From the IMG/VR virus record IMGVR_UViG_3300036862_000022, positions 1 through 52,061 of that record: a stretch of DNA of 52,061 nucleotides; one strand, 5' to 3'. The first letter of the stretch is position 1, and each line of letters starts with the position of its first letter. The DNA comes from a virus. The notes below the pieces were generated by a model. That model did no database searches. It was not told the DNA's origin and saw only the letters and a list, made by a program, of their open reading frames with translations. The position numbers and the translations under genes are program-made. Shown piece after piece: positions 6,345-12,918 of the stretch.

Positions 6345-6647
6345 ATGCGTATCAACCTCCGAGACGTCGGCGACTACATCACCCGCCGTGCGCACTTCAC
6401 CTCAGCCTCCGGCAACCTCCGGGGAGGGACCATCGTCCTGACCACGGACCATCTCCGGCACCTGTCACCCGAGCTTGCGATGACCGTCAACGGGTCGACA
6501 TACATCGTCGTGTCGTACGACATCCCGATCGGCTGGTACCGGCCGATGGACGGGTGGCACATCAACAACGTCATCTACAACAACGTCACCGTTCGTCACC
6601 AGGCAGTGCTTCTCAACGCCGTCCGTCCTGGAAGCGCCGTCCGGTGA
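6345..6647 (+). CDS. Small protein of unknown function, 100 aa
   Basis: The ATG is preceded by CGACAGGACACCACC. Predicted mostly beta (GGTIVLTTDHLRH, NGSTYIVVSYDIP, NNVIYNNVTVRHQAVLLNAV). No motif is recognised. GTGA overlap with the next gene. Confidence 0.75.
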   Translation: MRINLRDVGDYITRRAHFTSASGNLRGGTIVLTTDHLRHLSPELAMTVNGSTYIVVSYDIPIGWYRPMDGWHINNVIYNNVTVRHQAVLLNAVRPGSAVR

Positions 6648-6757
6648 CCGCCCGGGACTGGTTGATCTACGCCATGACTGCGGGTATCGGCGCCGCGTTC
6701 AGCCTGTTCATTGACCTGGTGGTCATCCCGATCTGGAAGAAGACCCGACGCAAGTGA
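6644..6757 (+). CDS. Small single-pass membrane protein, 37 aa
   Basis: The GTG overlaps the previous stop. It begins VTARDWLIYAMTAGIG, then one hydrophobic helix, then a basic tail (IWKKTRRK), which predicts an N-out, C-in single-pass protein. Its first five codons match those of the genes at 15487, 15756 and 19108. Confidence 0.65.
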   Translation: MTARDWLIYAMTAGIGAAFSLFIDLVVIPIWKKTRRK

Positions 6758-6921
6758 GCATCGATCCCGAGCTGAAGACAGGCATCTGTCGGTCATGCGG
6801 CAGGACGATCAGCCTGAAGAAGGACGGCACGCTCCGCCACCACTCCAACAAGACGCACCAGTACAACCCTGGTAACTACCACTGTGCAGGCGCTGGACAA
6901 CCCCCGAAGGACACCGAATGA
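6754..6921 (+). CDS. Small zinc-finger-like protein, 55 aa
   Basis: GTGA-coupled to the previous gene. It contains CRSCGRTISLKKDG followed by LRHHSNKTHQ and YHCAGAG. The CxxC, His and Cys spacing is that of short zinc-ribbon proteins common in actinophage early regions. Nucleic-acid binding is likely from the fold but unproven. Confidence 0.72.
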   Translation: MSIDPELKTGICRSCGRTISLKKDGTLRHHSNKTHQYNPGNYHCAGAGQPPKDTE

Positions 6922-7130
6922 GCATCACCCTGGTACGGCACAGCGCACCCCTCACCGCGTCGACGTGGTCACCCCGTGGCGCCCGCATCGGGTGGGACAT
7001 CATCCCCACGGCGCAGGAGCAGCAGGCCGTGAACGTCGCCGCGAGCATCATCCTGGGCAACGCCCTGTTCCCGACCGCCCAGCATCCCATCACGCGGGCT
7101 CTGCGCGTCCTTGAGAGGGCCGTCGGGTGA
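6918..7130 (+). CDS. Small protein of unknown function, 70 aa
   Basis: The ATG overlaps the previous stop (ATGA). It begins MSITLVRHSAPLTASTWSPR, with a helical second half (QEQQAVNVAASIILGNALFP). No recognisable domain. Coupled by GTGA to the next gene. Confidence 0.7.
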   Translation: MSITLVRHSAPLTASTWSPRGARIGWDIIPTAQEQQAVNVAASIILGNALFPTAQHPITRALRVLERAVG

Positions 7131-7309
7131 CCTGGGTCCTGTTCGCTTGGGTCGCCGGTTGCTGCTGCGCCTACATCGGGCTGTGCATGTTCCTGCTTGC
7201 CCTGTGGGACCGGTCCAGGAAGGTTGCCCGCCCGGCGCCGATCGAACTTGCGACCAGGTTCCGGGTGAACGACGCGTTCGAGGACATCATCAACCGATAC
7301 GAGGAGTAG
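7127..7309 (+). CDS. Small single-pass membrane protein, 60 aa
   Basis: The GTG start overlaps the previous stop. An N-terminal hydrophobic helix (VLFAWVAGCCCAYIGLCMFL) is followed by a short basic stretch (DRSRK) and a 30-residue cytoplasmic tail. The CCC run next to the membrane segment is unusual and could be acylated or metal-bound. Confidence 0.72.
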   Translation: MTWVLFAWVAGCCCAYIGLCMFLLALWDRSRKVARPAPIELATRFRVNDAFEDIINRYEE

Positions 7310-7311
7310 CC

Positions 7312-7398
7312 ATGCTATGCCGAGGCTGCACCGGAACATGCTGCACGGGCGTCGGATCAGAGCCGTGCACCTGCGAAGAAATCGAGAACGAGGAGTAG
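7312..7398 (+). CDS. Cysteine-rich micropeptide, 28 aa
   Basis: The ATG follows the SD GAGGAG that overlaps the previous stop. The peptide holds six Cys in its first 21 residues (MLCRGCTGTCCTGVGSEPCT) and an acidic tail. Conserved SD spacing to the next gene supports translation. It is possibly a metal-binding peptide. Confidence 0.55.
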   Translation: MLCRGCTGTCCTGVGSEPCTCEEIENEE

Positions 7399-7400
7399 CC

Positions 7401-7580
7401 ATGCCCGACACGGACATTGACACGAAGCTGAAGCAGGGCCGACGCGCGATGGACAGGATGCGGAACGCGATCGAGGAGCAGGACTACCTTGATGCCGCCT
7501 CTGATCTCGCGACGTGCTTCGACACCATCGACTACATCCTGAAGTCCGGGGGTCCCCTCCCGCAGGAGTGGAGCCGGTGA
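7401..7580 (+). CDS. Small helical protein of unknown function, 59 aa
   Basis: The ATG at 7401 follows GAGGAG at 7 nt. It is all-helical (KLKQGRRAMDRMRNAIEEQD, LDAASDLATCFDTIDYILK), with the size and heptad pattern of a small dimeric helical hairpin. It is the last gene of the P4 operon before the terminator at 7662. Confidence 0.75.
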   Translation: MPDTDIDTKLKQGRRAMDRMRNAIEEQDYLDAASDLATCFDTIDYILKSGGPLPQEWSR

Positions 7581-7661
7581 TCGTGGCCGGAATGTTGTCC
7601 GGAAACAGACCCACCCTTTAGCTGCGCGTAAGCGTCCACGCGCGTAGTGTCAGCACGACAG

Positions 7662-7692
7662 CCCTGGGCCTTCCACCGTCGGCCCGGGGTTG
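7662..7692 (+). terminator. Terminator of the P4 operon
   Basis: CCCTGGGCC (7662-7670) pairs with GGCCCGGGG (7681-7689), including one G-U pair, around a 10-nt loop. TTG follows. It lies between the last small gene and the ParB-like gene. The bases 7581-7661 hold nothing else that I can identify. Confidence 0.72.
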
Positions 7693-7716
7693 TCGCATGC
7701 CCGGATACCGTTGGGC

Positions 7717-8187
7717 ATGACATTCCACAAGATCCGCCCTGAGCTCGACCACCTAGCGGTTCCCGTGGCGACGCTGCGTCCGTGCCCGGACAACCCGAAC
7801 AACGGCGATGTGGAAGCCGTGGCGGAGTCCCTCACCGTGAACGGCATGTACGCCCCGGTGATCGCGTGGGCGGAGACCGGGGAGATCCTGGCGGGGCACA
7901 CCCGGTACGAAGCTGTACTCACGCTCGGCTGGTCGCACATCGCGGCGTTGATGATCTCTGCTGGTTCCCGTGATGAGGCGATGCGGATTCTGATGGTGGA
8001 CAACAGGTCGGCTCAGTTGGCGCGCATGGATGAGGGGCTGTTGCTGGGCCTTCTGGAGTCGTTGCCGGATCTGGCGGGCACTGGGTACGGGGATGCTGAT
8101 GTGCGCCGGTTGGAGGGGCTTGTGTCGGCGCCGTTGGATCTGGGGTCGCAGGTGGCTGCGGTGCGGTGCGGGTTCTGCGGGAAGTGA
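7717..8187 (+). CDS. ParB-like nuclease-domain protein, 156 aa
   Basis: Begins MTFHKIRPELDHLAVPVATL. It has the ParB/sulfiredoxin N-domain order: ...VPVATLRPCPDNPN, AVAESLTVNGMYAPVIA, then GEILAGHTRYEA (residues about 55-66), the core phosphate-binding motif. A helical tail (RILMVDNRSAQLARMDEGLL) follows. There is no DNA methylase domain, although many phage homologues carry one. No SD is visible. A TACCGT box ends 5 nt before the ATG, so a leaderless mRNA is possible. It stands alone between a terminator and P5. A second ParB-like gene is at 10130. Confidence 0.8.
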   Translation: MTFHKIRPELDHLAVPVATLRPCPDNPNNGDVEAVAESLTVNGMYAPVIAWAETGEILAGHTRYEAVLTLGWSHIAALMISAGSRDEAMRILMVDNRSAQLARMDEGLLLGLLESLPDLAGTGYGDADVRRLEGLVSAPLDLGSQVAAVRCGFCGK

Positions 8188-8201
8188 CCACCCCAACCCC
8201 C

Positions 8202-8230
8202 TTGCGTGCACAGCTGCACGGGTATACGGT
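8202..8230 (+). promoter_or_regulatory. Early promoter P5 with palindromic operator
   Basis: TTGCGT (8202-8207), a 17-nt spacer and TACGGT (8225-8230). The palindrome GTGCACAGCTGCAC is at 8206-8219. It drives the WhiB-like gene at 8257. Confidence 0.78.
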
Positions 8231-8256
8231 GGGACACCAACACCACGGAGGAACCG

Positions 8257-8562
8257 GTGACCGACTGGCGAAGCAAAGCCAAGTGCCGAGGCGCAAACGT
8301 CGAACTGTTCATCAGCAGCGACAACGAACCTTCCACCGTCACACAGGCGAATGAAGAGTACGTCATCCGCAACTACTGCACCGGCTGCCCGGTACGCATC
8401 GAATGCCTCACCTGGTCAGAGACCCAACGCACCCGTATGCACGGCGTGTGGGGCGGTCTCACCCAGGAAGAACGACTGGGCAAGAGGAAGCCAGGAACAA
8501 CAGTCCACGTGCCGCGCGCGACACGGAAGGTAGCGAAAACCCTCAGGAAGGAAGCCTCATGA
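8257..8562 (+). CDS. WhiB-family iron-sulfur regulator, 101 aa
   Basis: The GTG at 8257 has GGAGG about 6 nt upstream. Four conserved cysteines (C10, C41, C44, C50) with the CxxCxxxxxC spacing CTGCPVRIEC can hold a 4Fe-4S cluster. The GVWGGLTQEE turn (residues about 63-72) is the WhiB signature, followed by a basic tail (TRKVAKTLRKEAS) for DNA contact. WhiB proteins are actinobacterial and bind sigma factor region 4. Phage versions, such as that of mycobacteriophage TM4, interfere with host WhiB function. This one heads an early operon and could redirect host transcription. Confidence 0.93.
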   Translation: MTDWRSKAKCRGANVELFISSDNEPSTVTQANEEYVIRNYCTGCPVRIECLTWSETQRTRMHGVWGGLTQEERLGKRKPGTTVHVPRATRKVAKTLRKEAS

Positions 8563-8846
8563 CCTGCGACCATCCCTCCCACAACCTCGACCCGGAGCAG
8601 CGCAAGATGCTCGGAACGGCCATCAAGACCGTTCAGGGCGCCCTGTGGGGCTACCACCCGCCAACCGTGTTCGGGAACGCCGACTACGCGTTGCAGGTGG
8701 TCAAGTCCCTGGGGAAGGCACTCGGGGAGATGCACATCCACCACGCGGCCGACGGCTGTTGGACGGCCCACTACACCATCACCGCAGCGATCTGGCACGA
8801 CCACCTGACCGAGTGCGCCGACATCCCCGTACCCGCCACGGTCTGA
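8559..8846 (+). CDS. Small protein of unknown function, 95 aa
   Basis: The ATG overlaps the WhiB stop (ATGA). It begins MTCDHPSHNLDPEQRKMLGT and is rich in His (CDHPSH, MHIHHAADGC, HDHLTEC), with two to three Cys that could form a metal site. No family recognised. Confidence 0.78.
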   Translation: MTCDHPSHNLDPEQRKMLGTAIKTVQGALWGYHPPTVFGNADYALQVVKSLGKALGEMHIHHAADGCWTAHYTITAAIWHDHLTECADIPVPATV

Positions 8847-8867
8847 CCTACAACCGAAGGACGCGAC

Positions 8868-9044
8868 ATGACGAACGACAAGCCCGGAACCGATTGGGCT
8901 TCCAAGCACGATGCCGCAGGAGCGAACGCGAACCAGCCGCAGCACGAGAACTGGACCATCGCGGACGGTACGAGCGTGGCGCAGCACCAGCACCCGATGA
9001 CCGAGCAGCAGGTCATGGACATGGTGAACGGGGAGGGGTCGTGA
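8868..9044 (+). CDS. Small hydrophilic protein of unknown function, 58 aa
   Basis: The ATG at 8868 follows GAAGGA. The protein is polar and Gln/His-rich (MTNDKPGTDWASKHDAAGAN, then AQHQHPMTEQQVMDMVNGEG) and lacks hydrophobic core segments, so it is probably flexible. GTGA overlap with the next gene supports the frame. Confidence 0.65.
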   Translation: MTNDKPGTDWASKHDAAGANANQPQHENWTIADGTSVAQHQHPMTEQQVMDMVNGEGS

Positions 9045-9268
9045 CATACGTGGCGAACCACCCCATGCCGTTCATGATCGTGCAGCCTGATGAGTCGCGC
9101 CTGTTCGGGTGCCGGTGGCCCGACGGCCGCGCCACGGTCCACTTCGACAACAACTCCGGCCAGTACACGGGGGCAGACTCGCTGGACTACCAGGACGCTG
9201 CTACGGCGCTTCTGATCCTGGGTGATGCCGGGGCGCGCATGGAGTGGTTGTGTGGTCAGCCCCTCTGA
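9041..9268 (+). CDS. Small protein of unknown function, 75 aa
   Basis: GTG-coupled to the preceding gene. It has a beta-rich first half (PFMIVQPDESRLFGCRWPDG, ATVHFDNNSG) and a helical end (DAATALLILGDAGARMEWLC). It is the last gene of the P5 operon; P6 begins 5 nt after its stop. No domain recognised. Confidence 0.72.
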   Translation: MTYVANHPMPFMIVQPDESRLFGCRWPDGRATVHFDNNSGQYTGADSLDYQDAATALLILGDAGARMEWLCGQPL

Positions 9269-9272
9269 GCAC

Positions 9273-9301
9273 TTGCGTGCAGCAGTGCACTCGTGTAGAG
9301 T
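9273..9301 (+). promoter_or_regulatory. Early promoter P6 (tRNA region) with palindromic operator
   Basis: TTGCGT (9273-9278), a 17-nt spacer and TAGAGT (9296-9301). A perfect GTGCA-GCAG-TGCAC palindrome is at 9277-9290. The first recognisable product downstream is a tRNA at 9377. The 9302-9376 leader has an SD-like AGGAGGGGG but no sensible reading frame. Confidence 0.8.
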
Positions 9302-9376
9302 CGTAGACAGGAGGGGGCAGGGAAGCAGGAAGAACTTTCCGTGACCTTCTCGGCACCGGACCCTTCACCCGGTGTC

Positions 9377-9447
9377 GCATCGGTAGCTCAGCGGAAGAGC
9401 ACACGCCTCAATGGCGTGATACGCGGGTTCGAATCCCGTCCGATGGC
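9377..9447 (+). tRNA. tRNA with CAA anticodon (Leu-type anticodon, short variable loop)
   Basis: The cloverleaf is clear: acceptor GCATCGG/CCGATGG (6 of 7 pairs, the first is G-G), D stem GCTC/GAGC, anticodon stem CACGC/GCGTG with loop CTCAATG, and T arm GCGGG-TTCGAAT-CCCGT. The anticodon is CAA, which reads UUG (Leu). Two features are odd. The variable loop has only 4 nt, whereas bacterial tRNA-Leu is class II with a long arm. Position 37 is U rather than a purine. CCA is not encoded. The amino-acid identity is therefore uncertain. Confidence 0.8.
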
Positions 9448-9547
9448 GAGGCAGTCAGGTAGTGGACCTACTAAGAAGGTCCGGTGGGCTCAAGGTTGCA
9501 CAGCAGCGCCTGAAGGTCACCCGTCTACCGCCTGGCTGCCGCAGTCT

Positions 9548-9613
9548 CCCCAGTGGCCACTGGGGTAGTGGGACCCCGTAGGCATACGGGGCGCGTGTCT
9601 GGTGGTACCAGAC
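9548..9613 (+). ncRNA. Three stacked hairpins between the tRNA genes (structured RNA candidate)
   Basis: Three perfect inverted repeats occur in 66 bases: the 18-bp palindrome CCCCAGTGG/CCACTGGGG (9548-9565), CCCCGTA-GGCA-TACGGGG (9574-9591) and GTCTGGT-GGT-ACCAGAC (9597-9613). The surrounding 9448-9837 has no plausible coding frame. The region is transcribed from P6 between two tRNAs, so this could be a tRNA-processing spacer or a distinct small RNA. The function is unknown. Confidence 0.5.
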
Positions 9614-9640
9614 TGACCCAACCTGAACCGACTAACCTAC

Positions 9641-9717
9641 GCCGTGCCACATCGCCCGGTGAGGCCAAAGGGGACGGAGCCGGTCGGAGGCCCGGGGTTC
9701 GATCCCCCGGCACGCAC
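9641..9717 (+). pseudogene. Degenerate tRNA-like element
   Basis: The T arm is perfect (CGGGG-TTCGATC-CCCCG, 9693-9709). CGTGC (9643-9647) pairs with GCACG (9710-9714) where the acceptor stem should be, and the overall length is that of a tRNA. The D arm is poor and the anticodon stem has only three pairs (GAC/GTC around GGAGCCG). Probably a decayed tRNA; as a guess the anticodon would be AGC. Confidence 0.4.
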
Positions 9718-9837
9718 GGTGGTGCCTGCGGAAACCCTTACTCCGCCCGGTACGAGACAGGCCAACCTGGTTGACCCGCGTAGCGGCACTCACCAGGCAA
9801 GATGACTCGTAGCACGTAGTAGGCGTGCCCCACGATT

Positions 9838-9910
9838 GCCTCTGTAGCTCAGCTGGTAGAGCAGTCCCCTCGTAAGGGACAGGCCCCGGGTTCGAACCCT
9901 GGCAGAGGCT
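9838..9910 (+). tRNA. tRNA-Thr (CGT anticodon)
   Basis: Canonical cloverleaf: acceptor GCCTCTG/CAGAGGC, D arm GCTC-AGCTGGTA-GAGC, anticodon stem GTCCC/GGGAC with loop CTCGTAA (anticodon CGT, reads ACG), variable loop AGGCC, T arm CCGGG-TTCGAAC-CCTGG, discriminator T. CCA is not encoded. ACG is a common codon in this phage. The following 9911-10129 holds no gene. It contains a weak GCCCCC/GGGGGC hairpin near 10060. Confidence 0.93.
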
Positions 9911-10129
9911 CGGGACCGTCAAGCAGAGGCGGCATGAGACACAGGTCATCCGGCAACGCCAGGATGCCTGCTCGAAACGCGGCGCAAGCCACTAGGCCCC
10001 GGTGAGTGACCAGCCAACTAGATAACTTCTGCACGTGAAGGCTGACCAAGGAACGCCCCCACCTAACCTGATCACGGGGGCACGCACAGAGCTTTGGAAG
10101 CACACACCACACCACAGACAGGAACCGAA

Positions 10130-10960
10130 GTGACGGACAACGACAGCTTCGAGATGGACTCCGCGCCGTACAGCGCGCAGATCATCGACATCACTCCGGC
10201 CATGGCAGCCGGGTTCCTCCGGCGCAACACCCACAACCGCAACATCAACATGCGGTACGTGGCCGACACGGCCCGGGACATGGCAGCCGGTAACTGGCAG
10301 GCCAACGGCGAAGCGTTCAAGATCGCAAAGGATGGGACCGTCCTCGACGGACAGCACCGCTTCGAGGCCTGCGTCCGGTCCGGCGTCACCCTCAAGAACA
10401 TGCTCCTCGTCACCGGCCTCGACGCGTCCACCCAGGACACCATGGACTCCGGCCGCAAGCGCACCGCAGCCGACATGTACTCCATCCGGGGTGAGGAGAA
10501 CGCGCCGATCCTCGCCGCCGTCCTGAAGCTCGCCTACTGGTGGTCCAGCGGGGCTCGAAGGTTCACGGCGAACTACAGCCCGACCAAGTCTGAGCTTGAC
10601 GAGATGCTCGCCAAGCACCCGGAGATCCGCCGCGCCGTGCAGCAGGCCGCCTACGTCCGGGCGAAGAACCGCAACACGATCGCTTCCGTGAACGGCCTGG
10701 CCTACTGGGTGTTCACCAGTATCAGCCAGGATGACGGCGTGTGGTTCTTCCAGGGAATCGCGACGTCTGCGAACCTCGCTGAGTTCGACCCGGTGAACAC
10801 GCTGAACCGTCGGTTGTCGAACGATCGGGCGGATGGCGTGATCGGGAACCCGACGCGGGTGATGTCCCTGTACGTGTCGGCGTGGAACGCGAAGCGTGAG
10901 GGGCGTGAGCTGCGGAAGATCCAGTACACGCCGGGGCAGAACATCCCTGAGCCGAAGTAG
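10130..10960 (+). CDS. ParB-like nuclease-domain protein, 276 aa
   Basis: The GTG at 10130 is preceded by ACAGGAACC; an upstream in-frame TTG at 10094 has no SD. The ParB/Srx-type core is LDGQHRFEACVRSG (residues about 72-85), preceded by a helix that counts out NRNINMRYVADTARDMAAGN and KIAKDGT. The rest is helical with SGRKRTAADMY and a C-terminal part rich in Arg/Lys. It differs from the 7717 protein in length and in the GQHR version of the motif, a form seen in phage proteins that resemble restriction- or partition-type ParB domains. Its exact role (nuclease, CTPase-like DNA clamp or regulator) cannot be read from sequence. Probably transcribed from P6 and ended by the 10970 terminator. 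Confidence 0.8.
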   Translation: MTDNDSFEMDSAPYSAQIIDITPAMAAGFLRRNTHNRNINMRYVADTARDMAAGNWQANGEAFKIAKDGTVLDGQHRFEACVRSGVTLKNMLLVTGLDASTQDTMDSGRKRTAADMYSIRGEENAPILAAVLKLAYWWSSGARRFTANYSPTKSELDEMLAKHPEIRRAVQQAAYVRAKNRNTIASVNGLAYWVFTSISQDDGVWFFQGIATSANLAEFDPVNTLNRRLSNDRADGVIGNPTRVMSLYVSAWNAKREGRELRKIQYTPGQNIPEPK

Positions 10961-10969
10961 CGTGGAGGT

Positions 10970-11003
10970 GGCATCCCGCCCTGGGGTTCCGGGGCGGGAT
11001 GCC
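10970..11003 (+). terminator. Strong terminator after the ParB-like gene
   Basis: GGCATCCCGCCC (10970-10981) pairs perfectly with GGGCGGGATGCC (10992-11003) around a 10-nt loop. It starts 10 nt after the stop codon. Confidence 0.85.
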
Positions 11004-11018
11004 GCTTTGGGAGGGGTT

Positions 11019-11213
11019 ATGAAGCCTGGTCATCATGGGCCGTTGAGGATCTGTCCGGTGTCGCGGAAGCAGTCGTGGGATTCGCGGCGTGATGCGCGGA
11101 CGGGGGCACGGAAGATTACTGAGCAGTACGGTTACAAGTTGTTCGTGTACCGGTGTCCGCATTGTGGGGCGTGGCATCTGACGAAGCAGGACAGGCCGAA
11201 GCAGTCGCGGTGA
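11019..11213 (+). CDS. Small zinc-ribbon protein, 64 aa
   Basis: The ATG is preceded by GGGAGGGG. Basic protein MKPGHHGPLRICPVSRKQSW... ending FVYRCPHCGAWHLTKQDRPK. CPHCGxWH is the terminal half of a zinc ribbon typical of small actinobacterial nucleic-acid-binding proteins. An upstream single Cys (ICPV) could complete the site. It sits between a terminator and P7, so its transcription depends on read-through or an unseen promoter. Confidence 0.72.
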   Translation: MKPGHHGPLRICPVSRKQSWDSRRDARTGARKITEQYGYKLFVYRCPHCGAWHLTKQDRPKQSR

Positions 11214-11232
11214 TGGCGTCCCACCCCACGGC

Positions 11233-11261
11233 TTGCGTGCAGCAGTGCACACGAGTAGGAT
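11233..11261 (+). promoter_or_regulatory. Early promoter P7 (ssb operon) with palindromic operator
   Basis: TTGCGT (11233-11238), a 17-nt spacer and TAGGAT (11256-11261). The perfect palindrome GTGCA-GCAG-TGCAC is at 11237-11250, identical to that of P6. Confidence 0.8.
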
Positions 11262-11294
11262 GGGGGCACAGCACGAAGCGAAAGGAAAACTCCG

Positions 11295-11795
11295 ATGGCC
11301 GGAGAGACCACCATCACACTCGTAGGCAACCTCGTAGACGACCCCGAACTGCGCTTCACGCCCTCAGGCGTAGCCGTCGCAAAGTTCCGCGTAGCCTCCA
11401 CCCCCCGCAACTTCGACAAGCAGACCAACGAGTGGAAGGACAGCGAAAGCCTGTTCCTCACCTGCAACGTGTGGCGTGAGATGGCCGAGCACGTAGTAGA
11501 GTCCCTCACCCGTGGCACGCGCGTCATCGTTCAGGGCTTCCTGAAGCAGCGCACCTACGAGACCACGGCAGGCGAGAAGCGCACCGTGTTCGAGGTCGAA
11601 GTTCTTGAGGTCGGCCCGTCATTGCGGAACGCCACCGCCACAGTCACCCGGGCGCAGCGCGCAGGTAGCAACCAGAACGCCCCCCAGGGCGCCGCGCAGC
11701 CCGACCCGTGGGCATCGAACGGCCGCCCGCCCGTGCAGGCAGCACAAGGCTGGGGCGCACCGAATCAGGGCTTCAGCGACGAACCGCCGTTCTAG
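11295..11795 (+). CDS. ssb: Single-stranded DNA-binding protein (SSB), 166 aa
   Basis: The start follows GAAAGGAAAA. Residues 1-110 are the OB fold with standard SSB landmarks ([69 protein letters not shown]). A flexible Gln/Pro/Gly linker and the acidic tip DEPPF follow; the tip is the docking peptide for partner repair and replication proteins. It would protect ssDNA during host-replisome-driven replication and Rad52-type annealing. Length is normal for actinobacterial SSB. Confidence 0.96.
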   Translation: MAGETTITLVGNLVDDPELRFTPSGVAVAKFRVASTPRNFDKQTNEWKDSESLFLTCNVWREMAEHVVESLTRGTRVIVQGFLKQRTYETTAGEKRTVFEVEVLEVGPSLRNATATVTRAQRAGSNQNAPQGAAQPDPWASNGRPPVQAAQGWGAPNQGFSDEPPF

Positions 11796-11811
11796 CAGCA
11801 CCACCCGTACA

Positions 11812-11835
11812 GGTGCCCTGGTGTGCCAGGGCACC
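11812..11835 (+). terminator. Hairpin between ssb and the VWA gene
   Basis: GGTGCCCTGG (11812-11821) pairs perfectly with CCAGGGCACC (11826-11835) around TGTG. It lies 17 nt after the ssb stop and 22 nt before the next start, so it may be a partial terminator or an mRNA-processing/stability stem within the operon. Confidence 0.65.
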
Positions 11836-11857
11836 ACACACCCGACAGGAGAACACC

Positions 11858-12571
11858 ATGGGAATCTTCAGCAAGAACCCGAACCCCGCCATGGATGACC
11901 GCATGGTCAGCCTGGTGAAGACCGCCGGTATCAGCCTTCAGAAGCGCAACCTCACCGACCTGCGGGCCGCCGTCTACCTCGTACTCGACCACTCCGGCAG
12001 CATGCACCCCCTGTACAAGGACGGCTCCGTGCAGCACCTCGCAGAGCAGGCCCTGGGCCTGGCCGCGAACCTGGACGACGATGGCACGGTGCCTGTGGTC
12101 CTGTTCAACTGGTCGGCGTACCCGACGGTTGACGTCACGATCGGTCAGCACACGGGGGCGGTCGACAAGATCCGCAAGCGGGTCCGCGCCGAGTGGGGCT
12201 CCACCGACTACGCGCAGGCGATGCGCGCCGTGATCCGCCACGTCGGCGAGACCGTTCCCGAGGGCACGCCCACCCTGGTCCTCTTCCAGACCGATGGTGA
12301 GCCCGACAGCAAGACGCAGGTAGAGACCCTGCTGCGGAACACGTCTGACACGGCGATCTTCTGGCAGTTCATCGGCTTCGGACGCCACGAAGCCCACCAG
12401 TTCGAGTTCCTGCGCGGCCTGTCCGACCTTCCGGGCCGCGCCCTCGACAACGCCGGGTTCTACGCCACCGGCAACCACCCGAAGCAGGTCGCCGACGCCG
12501 ACCTGTACGACGGCATCCTGAACGAGTTCCCGAAGTGGCTTGAGGCCGCGAAGGTGGCGGGGGTCCTCTGA
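11858..12571 (+). CDS. von Willebrand factor A (VWA/TerF-like) domain protein, 237 aa
   Basis: The start follows GACAGGAGAACACC. The whole protein is a VWA domain. The metal-ion-dependent adhesion site is complete: DHSGSM (D44, S46, S48), a later Thr in GSTDYAQAM, and the acidic FQTDGEPD loop. The N-terminal VSLVKTAGISLQKRNLTDLR is the lead-in seen in TerF/TerY-like cytoplasmic VWA proteins of the tellurium-resistance/stress group. Such domains bind protein partners through a Mg ion. There is no signal peptide, so it acts in the cytoplasm. The client is unknown. Coupled by TGATG to the next gene. Confidence 0.87.
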   Translation: MGIFSKNPNPAMDDRMVSLVKTAGISLQKRNLTDLRAAVYLVLDHSGSMHPLYKDGSVQHLAEQALGLAANLDDDGTVPVVLFNWSAYPTVDVTIGQHTGAVDKIRKRVRAEWGSTDYAQAMRAVIRHVGETVPEGTPTLVLFQTDGEPDSKTQVETLLRNTSDTAIFWQFIGFGRHEAHQFEFLRGLSDLPGRALDNAGFYATGNHPKQVADADLYDGILNEFPKWLEAAKVAGVL

Positions 12572-12918
12572 TGGGGTGGGGTTCCGCATCCGGCATCTTC
12601 GAGACCGTTGCCGATGCGCTCATTCAGCAGAAGGCACCGCCCGAGGTAATCACCGCTGTGTGCGAGAAGCTGATCAGCGAGCTGTCATCCGAAGACTGGG
12701 ACACGCAGGAGGAAGCCCTGGAGACGTACGCCAGGGCGCCTGAATCCATGTGGGTCAACGCGGTGATCCGGGCGTTCGTCCTCACCGACCACCGGCCTGC
12801 CTACTGCGACAAGTACACATATGACGTGGGGGTTGTCGGACGCACGCAGCGCCTGACCTGTTGCAAGATCTCCGGGCATGACGGCCCGCACGAGACCGGC
12901 TCTGGGGTGTGGGAGTGA
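12571..12918 (+). CDS. Small protein with C-terminal CCHH-type motif, 115 aa
   Basis: The ATG overlaps the VWA stop. The first 75 residues are helical (IFETVADALIQQKAPPEVIT, YARAPESMWVNAVIRAF). The end carries YCDKYTYD...CCKISGHDGPHETGSGVW. This C/C/H/H plus GxW tail recurs in the proteins at 12918, 15756, 16100 and 16405. It is probably a small metal-binding module. Confidence 0.78.
   Translation: MGWGSASGIFETVADALIQQKAPPEVITAVCEKLISELSSEDWDTQEEALETYARAPESMWVNAVIRAFVLTDHRPAYCDKYTYDVGVVGRTQRLTCCKISGHDGPHETGSGVWE

Noticed and set aside
7577-7621. GTG-initiated 14-codon frame after the 7401 gene
   Set aside because: Overlaps the stop but encodes only VIVAGMLSGNRPTL with no following gene or SD support.
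9302-9376. Short coding frame between P6 and the first tRNA
   Set aside because: An SD-like AGGAGGGGG is present but no start codon at useful distance gives a sensible frame that ends before the tRNA.
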